NCBI GenBank assembly: GCA_014529385.2 | Contig: CM043969.1 | Location: forward strand, 10,085,001 to 10,149,000 | DNA: 64,000 nucleotides | Reading direction: 5' to 3' | From: Adiantum capillus-veneris | Taxonomy: Eukaryota; Streptophyta; Polypodiopsida; Polypodiales; Pteridaceae | In this document: positions 11,024 through 23,300 of the stretch, piece after piece | Layout: each line of letters opens with the position of its first letter | Position numbering within the stretch: position 1 is the stretch's first letter | Translations under genes and position numbers: made by a program | Notes under the pieces: generated by a model | Seen by the model: only the letters and a program-made list of their open reading frames with translations | Told to the model about the DNA's origin: nothing | Database searches by the model: none

Positions 11024-11034
11024 AGGAAGGGGGG
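11024..11034 (+). promoter_or_regulatory. Second polypurine tract followed by an LTR-like start
   Basis: AGGAAGGGGGG is followed by ag and then TGTTTG at 11037. A TATA-like stretch (tatatatataaag) lies about 80 nt downstream. This is the arrangement seen at an element's 3' LTR, but no LTR partner is visible. The order is conserved in copy 2. Confidence 0.5.
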
Positions 11035-11036
11035 AG

Positions 11037-12645
11037 TGTTTGCTGACAGTCATCATTCACTTACTCTCCTCTCAACCTTCCTCCCTGACCTCTCAAGATC
11101 CCAATCTTAGGGAATGTATATATATAAAGCCTTATACTCAAAAAAAAAAAAAAAGGAGCAAGAGCAATTAGCAAACGAGTATGCACAATAAAAGTCAAAA
11201 CATTGACTCAGACCTACACATTCACATCCGGTACATAGAAACAGAAACCTATGTCATCAAACACCTTTGATCCCCATCACTTGAGCGATGGAGGGTAGGT
11301 AGAATTAGTACGATAGGAGTGTTCCTGTTTTAGAGTTGAGTGATTAGCAAAGTTCCTTTTTCCCACTGATGTGCCTCCTAGAGGTATTCTTTGTGTTTCT
11401 TAGTGTGTAAAGGAACGTGTTGCTGTTGTTAGGATTTGGACCTTCATGGAATCTTTATCTCGATCCACTTTTCATATCAAGTGCGACCATCAACACAAAA
11501 AGGTGTTTCTTGTCCATTAGCATTGCCCCTTATCTTTTTTGCATCTATGATTGTCTGCTTTGATTGTGATTGGTAGCATAATATCCATCACATTTGTTTA
11601 GTATCAAACATTAAATTCAATGTAATTTTTTGTCATAATCACTTGTCTAGGTTTAAAAATCAAGCAGTCCGACTAAGCTAGTTTGACCAAGTTAGGTGTT
11701 AGAGATCTTCTCTTAATACCATGAAGAATGCCTTCCTAATAATTAATGGTTACTTAGGTTCTTAATCCGATTTAGGCAGCATTGTGTGAAATGTACTAGG
11801 GCTTTCTAGTGGGCTTGACCCTATTGACCTTTAGCTTAAGTATTATACAGGGAGTTTACTTGTGTGATGAGCCTGGGGAGGTGTATCAGTGTTATATGAC
11901 CCCCCAAAGTTACAAAATTAAAATGCTGAAAATGAACAAACAAAAAATCAAAGTGCCACATTGTAAAATCTTAAGCTGGAAGAGAAATCTCAGCTTGATT
12001 GGGTACTTCACTCACATGTATCACCTATGGTACTAGAGCCCTAGAGGTTCCCAATGTTGACGCTTTTCCTTGAAAAGCAAAAAACCCAAGGCATACAAAA
12101 TAAGCACATACATCAAAATTGAATCACTGTGAAAAGACTTTGGGGGGTCAAAGAAAAGGTAATCAGTCAGGCGATGATTTCATGAGAAATTCCTTTTATC
12201 GTAGCTTAACTACAAGGTCTTCTAGGTATAGCCTCTAGTCAGCCCTCGAACATGAAATACTTGGCTCTCGCGATTAAACAACTTAATTGACCAGAGAAAA
12301 TTAAGAAGCTTACCCATGGTATTAATAGTCGATCTCTAGTGCCTTTCGATCGTTAAATTAGCGAGCCCATACTTGTTTAATTTTTTACCTTTACATCTGT
12401 TTATGCATTTGATTATATTGCAATTTAATGTTTATTGCTGTCAAATTGTTTAAAATTCTGTTACCAATCAATTTGTCTGCCTAAAACTGCATATGATTTT
12501 TAATCGCTTATGAGAATGCAATTACTGTGCCAATGTTGTTTGATTTTGCAGTGTCTGAAGAAGGCTAAGGACATTCATCTCAAATGCTCTTCCACCTCGA
12601 CGAACGAGCTTCAACTAAATAGCTTCCGAGGATGGAATCTACATC
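11037..12645 (+). other. Noncoding 3' region of family A copy 1
   Basis: About 1.6 kb without a credible ORF but closely conserved with 44057-45638 of copy 2. It contains an A14 run and a 13-bp inverted repeat (gaccccccaaagt near 11898 and its complement near 12143) separated by roughly 230 nt. It may be a captured sequence or the remains of a former LTR. Confidence 0.6.
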
Positions 12646-12656
12646 AGGAAGGGGGG
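12646..12656 (+). promoter_or_regulatory. 3' polypurine tract
   Basis: AGGAAGGGGGG ends two bases before the TG of the 3' LTR, the expected position for plus-strand priming. It is conserved at 44046-44056 (complement) in copy 2. Confidence 0.85.
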
Positions 12657-12658
12657 CA

Positions 12659-13264
12659 TGTTAACCCTCATGGCTCACAGACACCCTATTGCCTACGACG
12701 GACGTTGTAACCTACGACGGAGATTGTATTATTTATTTGGTAGAGTCAGGTACCGGGCTTGTCGGTCCAATAGGAAAAGGGTAAGAGTGATCGTCGATGA
12801 GAGGTGCACTCTAACTGGGACATTCAAGGGATTAGTTGGCTAAGCATGGGCGCCCAAGTGTGAATGGGGCGAGCTCATATAAAAGTCAACTAAACCTAAA
12901 ATCCTCTCATTCTCTCATTTGTGCAATTGAAGAGTGCTCTTGCTCCATCTCCTTCTTCTTCTTCTTCATCTCTTTGTGTGTGTGTGAGAGAGAGAGAGTG
13001 AGAGAGGGAGAGAGAGGGAGTGTGTGGGCGATCAAGCATTACAAAGGCACGACGCCGGTGAAGCGGTTGGGCGCGGCGTAGCGGCGTCTCCTTTTTCTTC
13101 GCGGCGAGGAATCCTCCACGAAGCAAGCGTAGAGCGGTGAGTGACACACCATCGCCTTCTTTGAGCTTACTAGTTTAGGCTTGTTGTGTGCTTGGAGCCA
13201 TTTGTGGCTCGCACACGGTGTATCGGAAAGTTCCTTGCATTGACACATGCGACATACGCGCACA
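12659..13264 (+). repeat. 3' LTR of family A copy 1
   Basis: Direct repeat of 4429-5037, starting TGTTAACC and ending GCGCACA, followed by the ttgat duplicate. Only scattered differences separate the two LTRs, so this insertion is younger than its Copia host. Confidence 0.9.
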
Positions 13265-13931
13265 TTGATGTTGATGGTGAATATCTTCCCCTTGAAGATG
13301 TTGCGATGAAAACTCCTCCTGATGGGGTAAGTGAACCTCTTTGATTTCTTTCTTCTGCTTGGACTGAGTTGATGACATCTTGGAATGGTGGTGCTAGTTC
13401 TTTTTCTTCAAGAATTGTGACTAAGTGGTCATAAGAAGGTGGAAGTGCACTTAAAAGTATGGCCACTTTGTCATCTTCTGGTACTTCAACTTGGATGTAA
13501 GTGAGCTATGTGACAATGCTCTTAAGCCTGTTCACTAGGCTAGCAATATCCTCCCCTTCAATCATAGTCACTTTGTAAAGCTGTCTTTTAAGACTAACTT
13601 TGCTTCTTTTGGCCCTAGCTCCAAAATTACTTTCTAGGACATGCGAGGCCTCATGTGCATGCTTACATTCATCTATGAAATGCACATAGTTATCATGCAA
13701 AGAAGTGATGATAATTCCCAATGCTTGTTCGTCTTTGGCCAAATTTTGTGCACTTGCTATGAGTGTAAATGCCCTAGTGTGCACTCCATCGGGTTCGGCT
13801 TGTTGCTCTAATGCAGTGCTAATGACAGACCACAAACATTTTTTCATAAGATAGCCTCTTAACTTCGTTTGCCAAGTGTGAAATCCCTCCCCATTGAATT
13901 TCTCTATTCCCTTGTCCCCCATTTGTGCCAA
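13265..13931 (-). pseudogene. gag: Copia gag, 5' part
   Basis: The N-terminal part of a Copia-type Gag. It opens with the pattern typical of plant copia Gag (KFNGEGFHTWQTKLRGYL, then a CLW motif). Later it has LLSALPPSYDHLV, followed by a Ser/Gly/Arg-rich linker. The ATG is at 13929-13931. One in-frame TAG at 13506-13508, probably a CAG codon changed by a C-to-T transition, breaks the frame. The reading frame then runs into the TSD at 13265-13269 and continues at 4428, where the zinc knuckles are. Confidence 0.82.
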
Positions 13932-14807
13932 TAGAGGTGTCTTAGCTTAGGAGAATCTCCTAGCCAGTGTCTGCCTCTTTACACGATGCACAATTGATGA
14001 TAGAAAAATTTAATTGCAAAATTTTGTGCTTGGTTGCAATAATTTTAAGGGTTCATTGTAAGAGAGAGAGAGATATAGAGAGAGAGAGATCCCCCTTTTT
14101 TTGTGAAGCTCCTCTTCACCGTCGCGTCGGTGAAGCCCCTCTTCACAAGGAGGTAATGCTCCTTTGGATTCCTTTGATGCTTTGAAAGCTTTCGGGTTTA
14201 TTTGACTTGGAAAAGCTCTTGAAGCTTGGCAGGGTCTTTGCTACAGCTTGGTGGGAGCAAGACCTTGATCTTGGAAGCTTTGGACCGCCTTTGAGGTGCT
14301 CGGAGGCTTGAGGCTTTGGTGTGCTTGTGACTGGCCACCAAGGATTTTCTGGCCTGTGGGAATGCTCCCCTGTGAGGGGGGGTAAGCTCAGGAAATTGAA
14401 GGCCTTTGAGGCTCTTGAGGCTCGCCGTGGGAAGGGGGCCCCGTAGGTCGGGTAAGCGAGGGCAGGCCGGGTGGCACGGCCACGACTGGGCAGGGCCGGG
14501 CAGGAGTACCGGGCAGCAGGCAGAGCCAAAAGGCGCACATCCATGAGAATCTCCCCCAAGCGGATCCGAAAATCGGATTTGAAATGAGCTGAGTGCCTTG
14601 TTCAGTTCCGCCCAGTGGGCGCCCCAAAATGGGTTGGCCACCTTCAAAGAGAAAATAGTCAAAGGCCCCTTTAGGTAACGTGTTCCCACCACGTGCAAGG
14701 CAACTTGAGATTTGTTTTTCCACAAAGGGTGGTGAGCATTGAATGTTGTCTTAGGTGCACACACACACACAAACATACACACACACACACACACCTAAAC
14801 ACACTTC
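13932..14807 (-). other. Copia leader, part next to gag
   Basis: Noncoding DNA between the gag start and the left edge of the Mutator-like insertion. It includes a GA run near 14060-14090 and a GT/CA-rich run at 14757-14804. Overlapping minus-strand ORFs at 14143-14794 have no family features and are probably chance. Confidence 0.5.
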
Positions 14808-14816
14808 CCTGCTGCA
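14808..14816. repeat. 9-bp target-site duplication, left copy
   Basis: cctgctgca, repeated at 28415-28423. The surrounding 12 bp (cctgctgcagag) are identical at both edges. A 9-bp duplication is the one length that places both inverted-repeat edges at equal distances (15 nt) from the first CCGAGC motif. Mutator-like transposons create 9-bp duplications. Confidence 0.6.
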
Positions 14817-14831
14817 GAGTCTTACCATGCA

Positions 14832-14869
14832 CCGAGCGAGTTTTTTCGAGCAAATAAATACCCGAGCAA
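14832..14869 (+). repeat. Left terminal inverted repeat with three CCGAGC motifs
   Basis: CCGAGCGA (14832), TCGAGCAA (14846) and CCGAGCAA (14862). These may be transposase binding sites. The mirror-image set is at 28362-28399. Confidence 0.6.
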
Positions 14870-15614
14870 GTGTTTGTACGCAATATAGTAAATTTTATCA
14901 TCAACAATATATTTATTGTTTGTTATATATTAATGCACTACAACAATAAGATTTTTCAATGGATAGACTACCTCCTAAATTCCAAAAGATCAAAGTTTAC
15001 TTTTGAAAAAAGTAACACAATATCTTTTGGCTCAATCTCTATTTATCTTATTGTAATCTCCTCTACTTCTACTCTTCTTTGGCTTGGATTTTTCTCGCTT
15101 GGGCTTCACATGTTTGAGCATGAAGTAAGATTGATAGACTAATAAGAGCTGTAGACCTTTACTTAATGCTCAAGTCATCCTATGTTCCTTTTGTAAGGTA
15201 AGTACTCCCTTGTCTAGTTTTCTGGTTAGTGATTTTCATTTATACTTGAGAGCATGTGCATCCTTCCTCCTCCTAGCCACATCAATTTGATAGCAATTTA
15301 TTGCACCTCATTAGTTCATTTATACACCAATCATCCCTTCCATGTCATCTTGCCTTGCCCATACTACAAAGTTGTCATCTTCATACAAGGGCACCCTTTT
15401 TACACGACACATGCCCGACAAACACCATTAATTATGAAAGACTTATTTTGTTACAATAAAATCATGTTTTTCTTTAATACCAATATATGTCTTTTTTAAT
15501 CAGTTTACGAAAACAACCATCAAAATTAATAGAGTCCTATGCCTAAAATTTTCTAGAAAGACATCATCATAATTGAAATAACTGCCTTCAAGGGTGCACG
15601 TCGACATGTGGTGC

Positions 15615-15676
<62 letters not shown>

Positions 15677-16414
15677 CTCTCATGGCGGTTTGTGTGTTCG
15701 GCAATCTTTTTGCCGCAGCACTTGGTTGCCATCTAAATTGCCTTCAAGAATGCATGTCAGCGTGCAGCGATAGACAAAGAAAAAACGAACGGAGGAGGCG
15801 GCATTGGGCAAGCAAAAGCAGAAGAAATGAAGCAAGGGAAAGCAAAAGGAGAAGGCCCACAATATTATGGTTTTTTTTTATGAGGTTACTTATGATAAGA
15901 TTCTTTCTGAGGTTCCAAAGTACAAACTTATTACCCTATCCATCCTCTCAAATAGACTAAGGATGAATGGGTCACTTCCTTGCAAAGCTATTAGGGACTT
16001 GATGTCCATAGGCACCATATTTAGGCTTGTGAATGCTCATCAGTGTTCAGTAAAAATCATTTTTTGAAACATACAAAATTTGTTTCCTTGAATTTGCCAA
16101 GAGATTTTAGCAAATTAGGTCATCTTTTTGGGTTTTTGCACTATTTTTCTCTATTTTGAGGCGGAATTTCTCCTTTTCCTCTTGCTCTCAACTGACATTT
16201 TTGAAATTGAAAACGGCACAATTTTAAGTTGAGACACATTTTTCGGAATCGACAAGGAGAGTTGAACTCAAGACTTTTATTCAAGAGGGAAATGGCATAC
16301 CCAATCTACCACACTTGAGTGATTGAAAAGCTAAAAAGAAGAGAATTTTAATGTCGTAGGAAACTATCCCAAGAGACCTAAAGATGAGGAGAGTTGAACT
16401 TGCATTGACTGGCC

Positions 16415-16500
<86 letters not shown>

Positions 16501-16560
16501 AAGAGAACCTGCCCTTGAAGTTTTGAACTACCTTAATGTGTGCATGCCGGCATACGGTGC

Positions 16561-16626
<66 letters not shown>

Positions 16627-17271
16627 AAGTGATAGAGACTATGTGTTGCTGACAGCGACGGTGCAGAGCAGGCTGTGGATCAGAACATTGCTTGGAGTCT
16701 ATCTCACAAGTAGCTGCATTTATTATAAGACGCTATACCTACCAAGTTACCAGCGTCATTTAATCTAGTTTTCACCCTCTTCCCCCCTGTTGATCGCTCG
16801 CCCATATATGTTGCCAACTTGCCTCCTCCCTCTCTCCCTCTCTCTCTACGTTTCTTTCTCACTGTAGAGTCCAGGCATTAGCAACCACACTATCATTTCT
16901 GTGCAGAGATATGCGGTGGGAAGCTGCATATGCCCGGATGGCAGCGTCATACATCCGGCGGCGCGCCTCCCTGGCCTCACCGATTTGCTTCATTCGCAGC
17001 CATGATGCGCAGTCATCATCGCAACCAGCCCGGCGAAGAGGAGAGTGTGCATCGAAAATATGGCTCACTCCCAATCTCACTAGTCGTTTGTTTACTGCTT
17101 GCAATGAGGTAGCTGGTGCACCACTAGTAATTGAAAGTGCTAGTAACGAGCATGAAAGCATGCAAGCGTGCTGAAACCCCATTGCTTTTGAAATTTTCTA
17201 TGATAACAAATTGCTAATTTATACTTCCGAATGCGTTTCGGTCAACTGGAGATCGAGAGTGGGATGGAGAG
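14870..17271. other. Noncoding interior with GA microsatellites
   Basis: No supported gene. GA tracts lie at about 15617-15674, 16422-16495 and 16563-16625. The sequence just before the first and third tracts is similar (tgcacgtcgacatgtggtgc and tgcatgccggcatacggtgc), so these two tracts lie in related repeat copies. An ORF on either strand at 16859-17182 has no family features. Confidence 0.5.
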
Positions 17272-17304
17272 TATAAAGAAGCCCCTCACGTCGAGCCTAT
17301 AAAG
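17272..17304 (+). promoter_or_regulatory. Two TATA boxes of the gene at 26919
   Basis: TATAAAG occurs at 17272-17278 and 17298-17304, followed by a CT-rich initiator-like stretch (ccatcttctctacactg) about 30 nt after the second box. The downstream sequence is cut at 17408 by the Tat element and resumes at 26706 with a purine-rich leader and the ATG at 26919. Without the insertion the leader would be about 280 nt. The link to that ORF is inferred from the empty-site reconstruction. Confidence 0.55.
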
Positions 17305-17408
17305 CCTGCACTCCATCTCCATCTTCTCTACACTGAGTCTACAGCTCCTGCCAGTATCCAACACTCCTCTCCTTTCTTTCTTTCGCTATTATTAGCGTAA
17401 CAACTCAC

Positions 17409-18966
17409 TGACGGGAGCAAAGAGAACCCCGAACCCCGACGGCCTCTAAAACACCGGGGACCGAATGGTGCGCCTCGAGCCTGTCATGGTAAAGCAAACA
17501 GGGGGGGCACCACCTAGCTTCAACGGCTAGGACGCAAACAACACACCACCATAACAAAGTTTTCATCCAAGAGAGATGGATGCTTGGGAGTAATGATGAA
17601 GAGGAAAGGGAATGAGATCAAGTGAGAGAGTGAGAGAGAGAGAGAGAGTGAGGGAGGGGGTATAGCGGCTTAGTACTTAGGCATCACAAAAGGATGGCGA
17701 ATCCGCACACCCTTCACACATACACAAGCTCACTTCAAACACAAAACTAGGTGGCGATTCCACACACCTCACATGGGCAAAACATTGCAAGAAAACATAC
17801 TCACAAAACCTCAAGCTTTATTTATAGAATAAGGCGATGAAATGGGGAGCATAGGGTAGGGGAATGAGAAGGGAGAGAGTGGTAGAGCACATGGCGGATA
17901 GGTGGGAGTTGATGGCGAAGACTCGAACGAGGGTTATGGCCATCATTCTTCATTTAGTTTCCCTTCATCTTCCATAGCCCAAGGGTGTAGAGGTCATGCT
18001 CAAGACAAGCATGGTGATTGCGGTGATGGTGATGGTGTGGGTGTGTGTGTGTGCACTAGGCACACACAGTGCATAGTGTACTCTTTGGTGATGGTGTGTG
18101 TGGCTTTAGTGTGATGGTGACCCCTCTTTATATAGGGGAGGAGGGGGGACGAATTCTTGAATTTAGAAATGAAGAAATCATTATCTACATAGGCCATGTC
18201 ACTGTGGGCCCCACTTGTCTGGCTGTGTGTATATGTGCCAGAACAGCAGTCTCATGAGAGAGAGACTAAGAGAGAGGGATGGGTTGATGAAACAAAGTGA
18301 GAGGTGACATGGAGAATAAAGTAATTACAAGAGGGGAGAGGGGGGAGTGTGTTCAGAGGTGAATCTGTGTGCAGATGTGTGTGAACACAAGAAAAATCAG
18401 GTAACCACTGGGTGGGGATGGATCTGTGGGCACCTTTTTTCAGTGAAACTGAGTGTGTGTGAGTGTGGGGAAGGTTATTTAGCTACAAGACAAGAGATAT
18501 GGCGCCCTTTAGAGAGAGAGGGGGGTATTTGGGTCATGGGATATGATAAGAGAGAGAGGGGGGGTGGGGTATACTATTTTAGAAGATAGGGTAAGTTGCA
18601 TGTGAGTTAGGGTGCATTATTGGTGAGTTATAATGCATTATTGGTGAGAGGTGGGGTAGCTTGAGGGGAGAGAGAAAGAAGAAAGGACAAGGGGAAGAGA
18701 GAGGAGGTTGACCTTTTGAGTGGAGGAGAGGAAAAGGGACACCCGGCGAGGAAACAGTGAAGAAAAAGGAGGCAAGGTGGGGATGGGCTACCCCGCAGGC
18801 ATGAGGTGGCCTATTTTACCTTTCTTATATATTTACATAATCATACTTTATTTTTTCTTACTTTTTTCCAATGCCTTTTATCACTTCCTCCATAAGAGGG
18901 GGTGTTCATGGGGTGGGGACGAGAGAAGAGGGGTATGGGAGCTTGGCTTGTGAAAAGCCCCCATCA
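17409..18966 (-). repeat. 3' LTR of the Tat element
   Basis: Nearly identical to 25123-26705. The right copy has a longer GA tract near 25340-25379. A polypurine tract (aaaaggggagggctaa on the minus strand) borders it at 18967-18982. Short ORFs inside both LTRs show no coding features. Confidence 0.92.
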
Positions 18967-18994
18967 TTAGCCCTCCCCTTTTGGCTAGAGGCAT

Positions 18995-20249
18995 TCATGT
19001 CTCTAGCTCATCTGTTTGATCATTATCGTCGGAGGTGGCGGCTGATGGTGTGTCCTCATCTGAAATGTCAATTGGTGGAGCCTGGTCAAATCGAAGAAAA
19101 TAAGGTTTAAGTTGCCAACCATTTACCCTGGTTTTATGAAGTTTTCCATGAGCCTCCATAAGCTGGTAGCTTCCATTGGCATACTTTTTCCTGACGATGA
19201 AAGGACCTTCCCATCGGAGTAGGAGTTTCTTATCCTTGCGCGTGTCGAAGCGATTGTCGTAGCGGAGCACCAACATTCCTTTCTTCAATTCTTTTTTCCG
19301 GAGATGCTCGTTAAAGCTAAGCCGTCTATGCTCAGCTTGTGCTGCATAATAATTTATTGCTTCTTCTTTGTCCAGCTGCAGTCTTTCCAAGTTGATGATG
19401 TGATCTCTCAAATGCATGTTGGGCTGTTGAAGCTGGCTTGCCATTACTCTGAGACTTTGTAGTTGCACTTCAATGGGCAAGATTGCTTCCTTACCAAATA
19501 CTAGATGATACGGTGTGAATCCCAAGGATGTACGAAATGAAGTTCTGTAGGCCCATAAAGCTGGTAGTAGATACTTATCCCAGTCTCTAGGATGATTGTT
19601 TAACCATTCCATTTACCTTTTCAACTAGGCCATTACATTGAGGGTAATATGGTGAAGAGTGCCTCCTTGTAATGCCCAGTTTCTGCATTAATTCTCCTAC
19701 CAAGTCTGCTCTGAAACCTGGCCCTCTATCAGAGATGATCTCTAAAGGTGTGCCAAACCTACAGCATATGTGCTCGTAGATAAATTTAGCTACCTCTACC
19801 GCTGTGATTCTAGTGGTGGCTGTAGCCTCTGCCCATCTAGTCATGTAGTCGACCCCCATGATAATGTAGAATTTTCCTGAGTTGGCCCTAGGTAATGGCC
19901 CAATGGCATCGATACCCCATTTTTCAAATGGGCCATATGAGAGAATAGGTGTCTGTGGTTCAGGCATAAGTGACCTAGTGCCGGCCTTTTGACACAACTT
20001 ACACGTTTTGCACCAATGGTGTACATCACGGTTGAGGCTAGGCCTGCCTGCCTGCAAGATTTTCCTACTTGTTATGTCTAGGGCAAAGTGACCATCACAT
20101 ATGAAGCCTGCTTGCAAGATTTTCCTACTTGTTATGTCTAGGGAAAAGTGACCACCACAAACCCCATCGTGACAGCTAGCAATTACTCCCGTGATTTTGT
20201 GAGAGAGAGGGACCTTCCTGAGTATTTGGTCCTTACCCTTACAGTACAA
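18995..20249 (-). pseudogene. int: Tat integrase, broken
   Basis: Integrase that would insert the cDNA into host chromatin. An N-terminal HHCC zinc finger (HWCKTCKLC near 20010) is followed by the DDE core, with Asp in GIDAIGPLP and in SDRGPGFRAD and Glu in NGLVEKVNG. The C-terminal part has RWEGPFIVRKKY and HKTRVNGWQLKPYF. A 60-bp tandem duplication adds 20 residues inside the zinc finger (units at about 20053 and 20113). Near 19600 the frame shifts from the core into the ORF that starts at 19612, and residues normally found there are missing. The frame relation to the pol ORF at 20312 is also broken. Confidence 0.85.
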
Positions 20250-20311
20250 ACCATCATTGATGAGTCGATACCTTGTGGTCTTCTGCGTCAGCCATTGCTT
20301 CTGTCCCTTTT

Positions 20312-23300
20312 TTAAATCTGATGGGCATTCCCTGTTTCCAAAAAATGCATGATGTCAGGCAAGGCATCACTTCCTTGAAATAGAGGGAGCTTTAGTTTTA
20401 TTGCTCCAACCACCACTTCCTGTAGTCTTTCACTTGCTAGGGCATCTGCTTCTTGGTTTTGAGCCCTTGGGATATGGTGTATTTGAACTTCTTCAAACTT
20501 ACCCAACAAGGTTTTTACACCACTTAAGTGAGTCCTTAAACTAGGATTCTTGCATGTCCATGCTCCATTTACTTGCCTTACCAGAAGTAGAGCATCCCCA
20601 AATACATTAAGGCGTTGTACACCTTGCGAGACGCACCATTGTAGACCCTTGGTTAGTGCTGCATACTCAGCTTCATTGTTAGAATGTGAATCTAACAATT
20701 GGCCCAACCAAAATACCTTTGTCCCTTTGTCATCAAAGACCACTATGCCTGCAGCTGCTTTGTCGGACGCTCGCTTGTAGGCTCCATCAAAGTAGAGAGA
20801 GTATGCTCCTTCTACCATCGGTGGTACTGGAGGTAATCGGACTTCTCCTTCCTTAGATTGCTTCTCCTTCCTTATAAAGACTTGGTAGGTCATGAGTCCC
20901 CCCAAACTTGCCCTTGTCGTGCTTTCTACCTGTACCGTGTAGTCAAACTCTTGCAGACGAACTAGCCATTTAGTAATTCTAGCAGACACATCCATGTGTT
21001 GTACAACATAGGGAAATATTTCATCCGTGGTTAGAATCACAAATTGCTTAGGCAGCAAATATGACCTAGACTTTGTAGTTGCAAATCTAAGAGCTAGGAC
21101 TAAGTGTTCCACATGGGTGAAACCTTTCTCTCCTGCTGTCATCATTCGACTAGAGAAGTAGATTGGCCTCATGAAAGATGTCGTCGTATCCTTTTGGAGT
21201 AGCACAGCCCCCAATGAGTCATCACCAACACTTGAGGTGACATAGAATTTTTCATCCCACTTAGGTGGTGAGATAGTTGGCAGAGTGGCTAAGACCTCCT
21301 TTACCTTGTTGTAGTGATGTTCACTTTCCTCATCCCAAGTGAAAGTTGATCTTTGAGTGAGTTTTTGCAGTGGTAGAACAAGTTGTGATAGTAGATGTAT
21401 GAATCTACTTAAGTACCTCACCTTCTGTAGAAAAGAGACCAGTTGACGTGCGGTCGTTGGTGAAGGTAGGGCTATGAGTGCGGACACCTTACTTGGGTCG
21501 GCGTTGATACCTCTTGCTGAAATTTCATGGCCTAGTAGAATGACTTTACTCTCCCCAATGTGACATTTATCCACATTTAATTGCCCGCCTAGGCTCTGCA
21601 ACCTGGCCAAACCTTCAGTTACCTTTTCTAAATGTGAAATACGGGAGCTATATATACAAAAATCATCAATGAACACTCTTATGGATGTTCCAAAGAATGG
21701 TTGAAAAACATATGTGACATATCTTTGGAATGTGGCAGGTGCATTTGTGAGACCAAATGGCATAACCCTGTATGCAAAACAACCCCATGGCGTGATAAAA
21801 GTGGTTTTTAGTTGATCTTCCAAGGCTATGCGTATTTGAAAGTATCCAGAATAACCATCACAGACGGTATAGCATTCAAAACCCGCTACTTCATTCAGAA
21901 TTTCATCCAAGAAAGGAAGAGGAAAGTGGTCTCTCTTTGTAGCTGCATTTAGTGGTTTGTAGTCAACACAGACCCTCCACTTACCATTCTTTTTAGGAGT
22001 CACCACTACGGGTGACACCCATTCTGAGTTTTCTACAGGATAGATGAATCCCGCCTCCAGCAGTTTCTTTACCTCGGCCAAGAGTGCCTTTTCTTGTATG
22101 ACCCCCAGTCGTCGTAGCTTTTGCACAACTGGTTTTACCCCTTCCTTCAGCTTAATATGATGTTCCACCACTGTAATGCCTGTGATTCTTTCATAGTTGT
22201 CAATGAACAGGTTAGGAAATCCCATCAACATTTGCAAAAAACTATCTTTCTCCTCAAGTGTTAATTCCGTAGACAACATACCCTTCAACCTACTTCCTCC
22301 TAAGCCAGGTGATTTGCTCTCCTCTTCATTGGGTTGCCCTTTTGGTGATGGATCACCAGTTGTGCTTACCCTTTGTGGATCCTTCATAATGATACCCATC
22401 ACATCAATGGAACTGTCACTTTCGTCGGTGGATGTGGTCTCCTCCTCAGAACTGGAAGATTCGCTAGTGGTTTCATCTGCCGATGTTTCCAAATTCATTT
22501 TCTTCTGCTTGCCAATCCTCATGTCGTAGTAGATTGTCTCCCCTTTCTTACCGGTCATGCATAGAAGGCCATTACCCCAGTCCTGTTTTGCCTTCATGGC
22601 CATCAACCATGGCCTTCCCAAAATTAGTGGATAGCCCTCCCCCTTAGTAGGCATTACAAAAACATCTACCTCTACCTCAGTGTTGAAAGCTTTGATTTTC
22701 ACGGCACTTACCACACCCACACACTTTGCTTTTGCATTGTTTGCCATCTTTGCCTTACATGGAAAAGGCCTGTCAACCTCGAGCCCTAATCGAAGCATCA
22801 TAGCTTCGCTCATTACACAGATTTGTGCACCTCCATCAATGTAGGTGTTTCCAACCCTCTTTCCTTTTATGTTTACGTCGACAATTGGAAGGATGTCATC
22901 CATGTTGCATCCCGAAATTGCTCCGGCTACCTTTGTTTTGGAGCGTCTTGTACTTACCATTTTAGACCATTGTCGCCTTACTTTAGGTACAAGATGTAGC
23001 AGTTGTGGCCATGTAATCTTCGGTCCTTGCTTTGCCACATCCAATGTTAGATCATAGGGCTTAGAACTTTCCCCTAGCTGGAGTTCGGTGATGCCCAATT
23101 TCCGTCGTGGCCTGGATGGCCTCTTGCTAGTTTCTCCTCTCATGCTTCTCTCATCATCTGATTGTGTAGCCTTCTCCCTCCTAGCTCTTTTCACAGTCAT
23201 GGCCTCAAGTGGTTCTAAAAAGGTTACCTTCTCCTTACCCTTGTCCCTCTCCTCTGCTCTGGGTGGATCCACTACTATGGATTTTCCTTTCTCTTCTAGC

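Larger units (their letters stand above)
4429..13264 (+). mobile_element. Athila-like element without pol, family A copy 1
   Basis: LTRs of about 607 bp (4429-5037 and 12659-13264) start TGTTAACCCTCA and end GCGCACA. The 5-bp TSD ttgat is perfect (4424-4428 and 13265-13269). The primer site matches tRNA-Asp, as in Athila-type Gypsy elements. The interior encodes Gag, several zinc knuckles, a retropepsin-like domain and a C-terminal extension, then 1.6 kb of noncoding DNA. There is no reverse transcriptase, RNase H or integrase. A second copy lies at 43461-52418 in the opposite orientation. Confidence 0.88.

Noticed and set aside
14143-14794. Minus-strand ORFs of 111-198 codons, overlapping in three frames
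   Set aside because: Three frames are open over the same GC-rich stretch and lie in the Copia leader. No motif supports any of them.
16859-17182. ORFs on both strands in a GC-rich patch
   Set aside because: Open on both strands, with no start context or recognisable domain.
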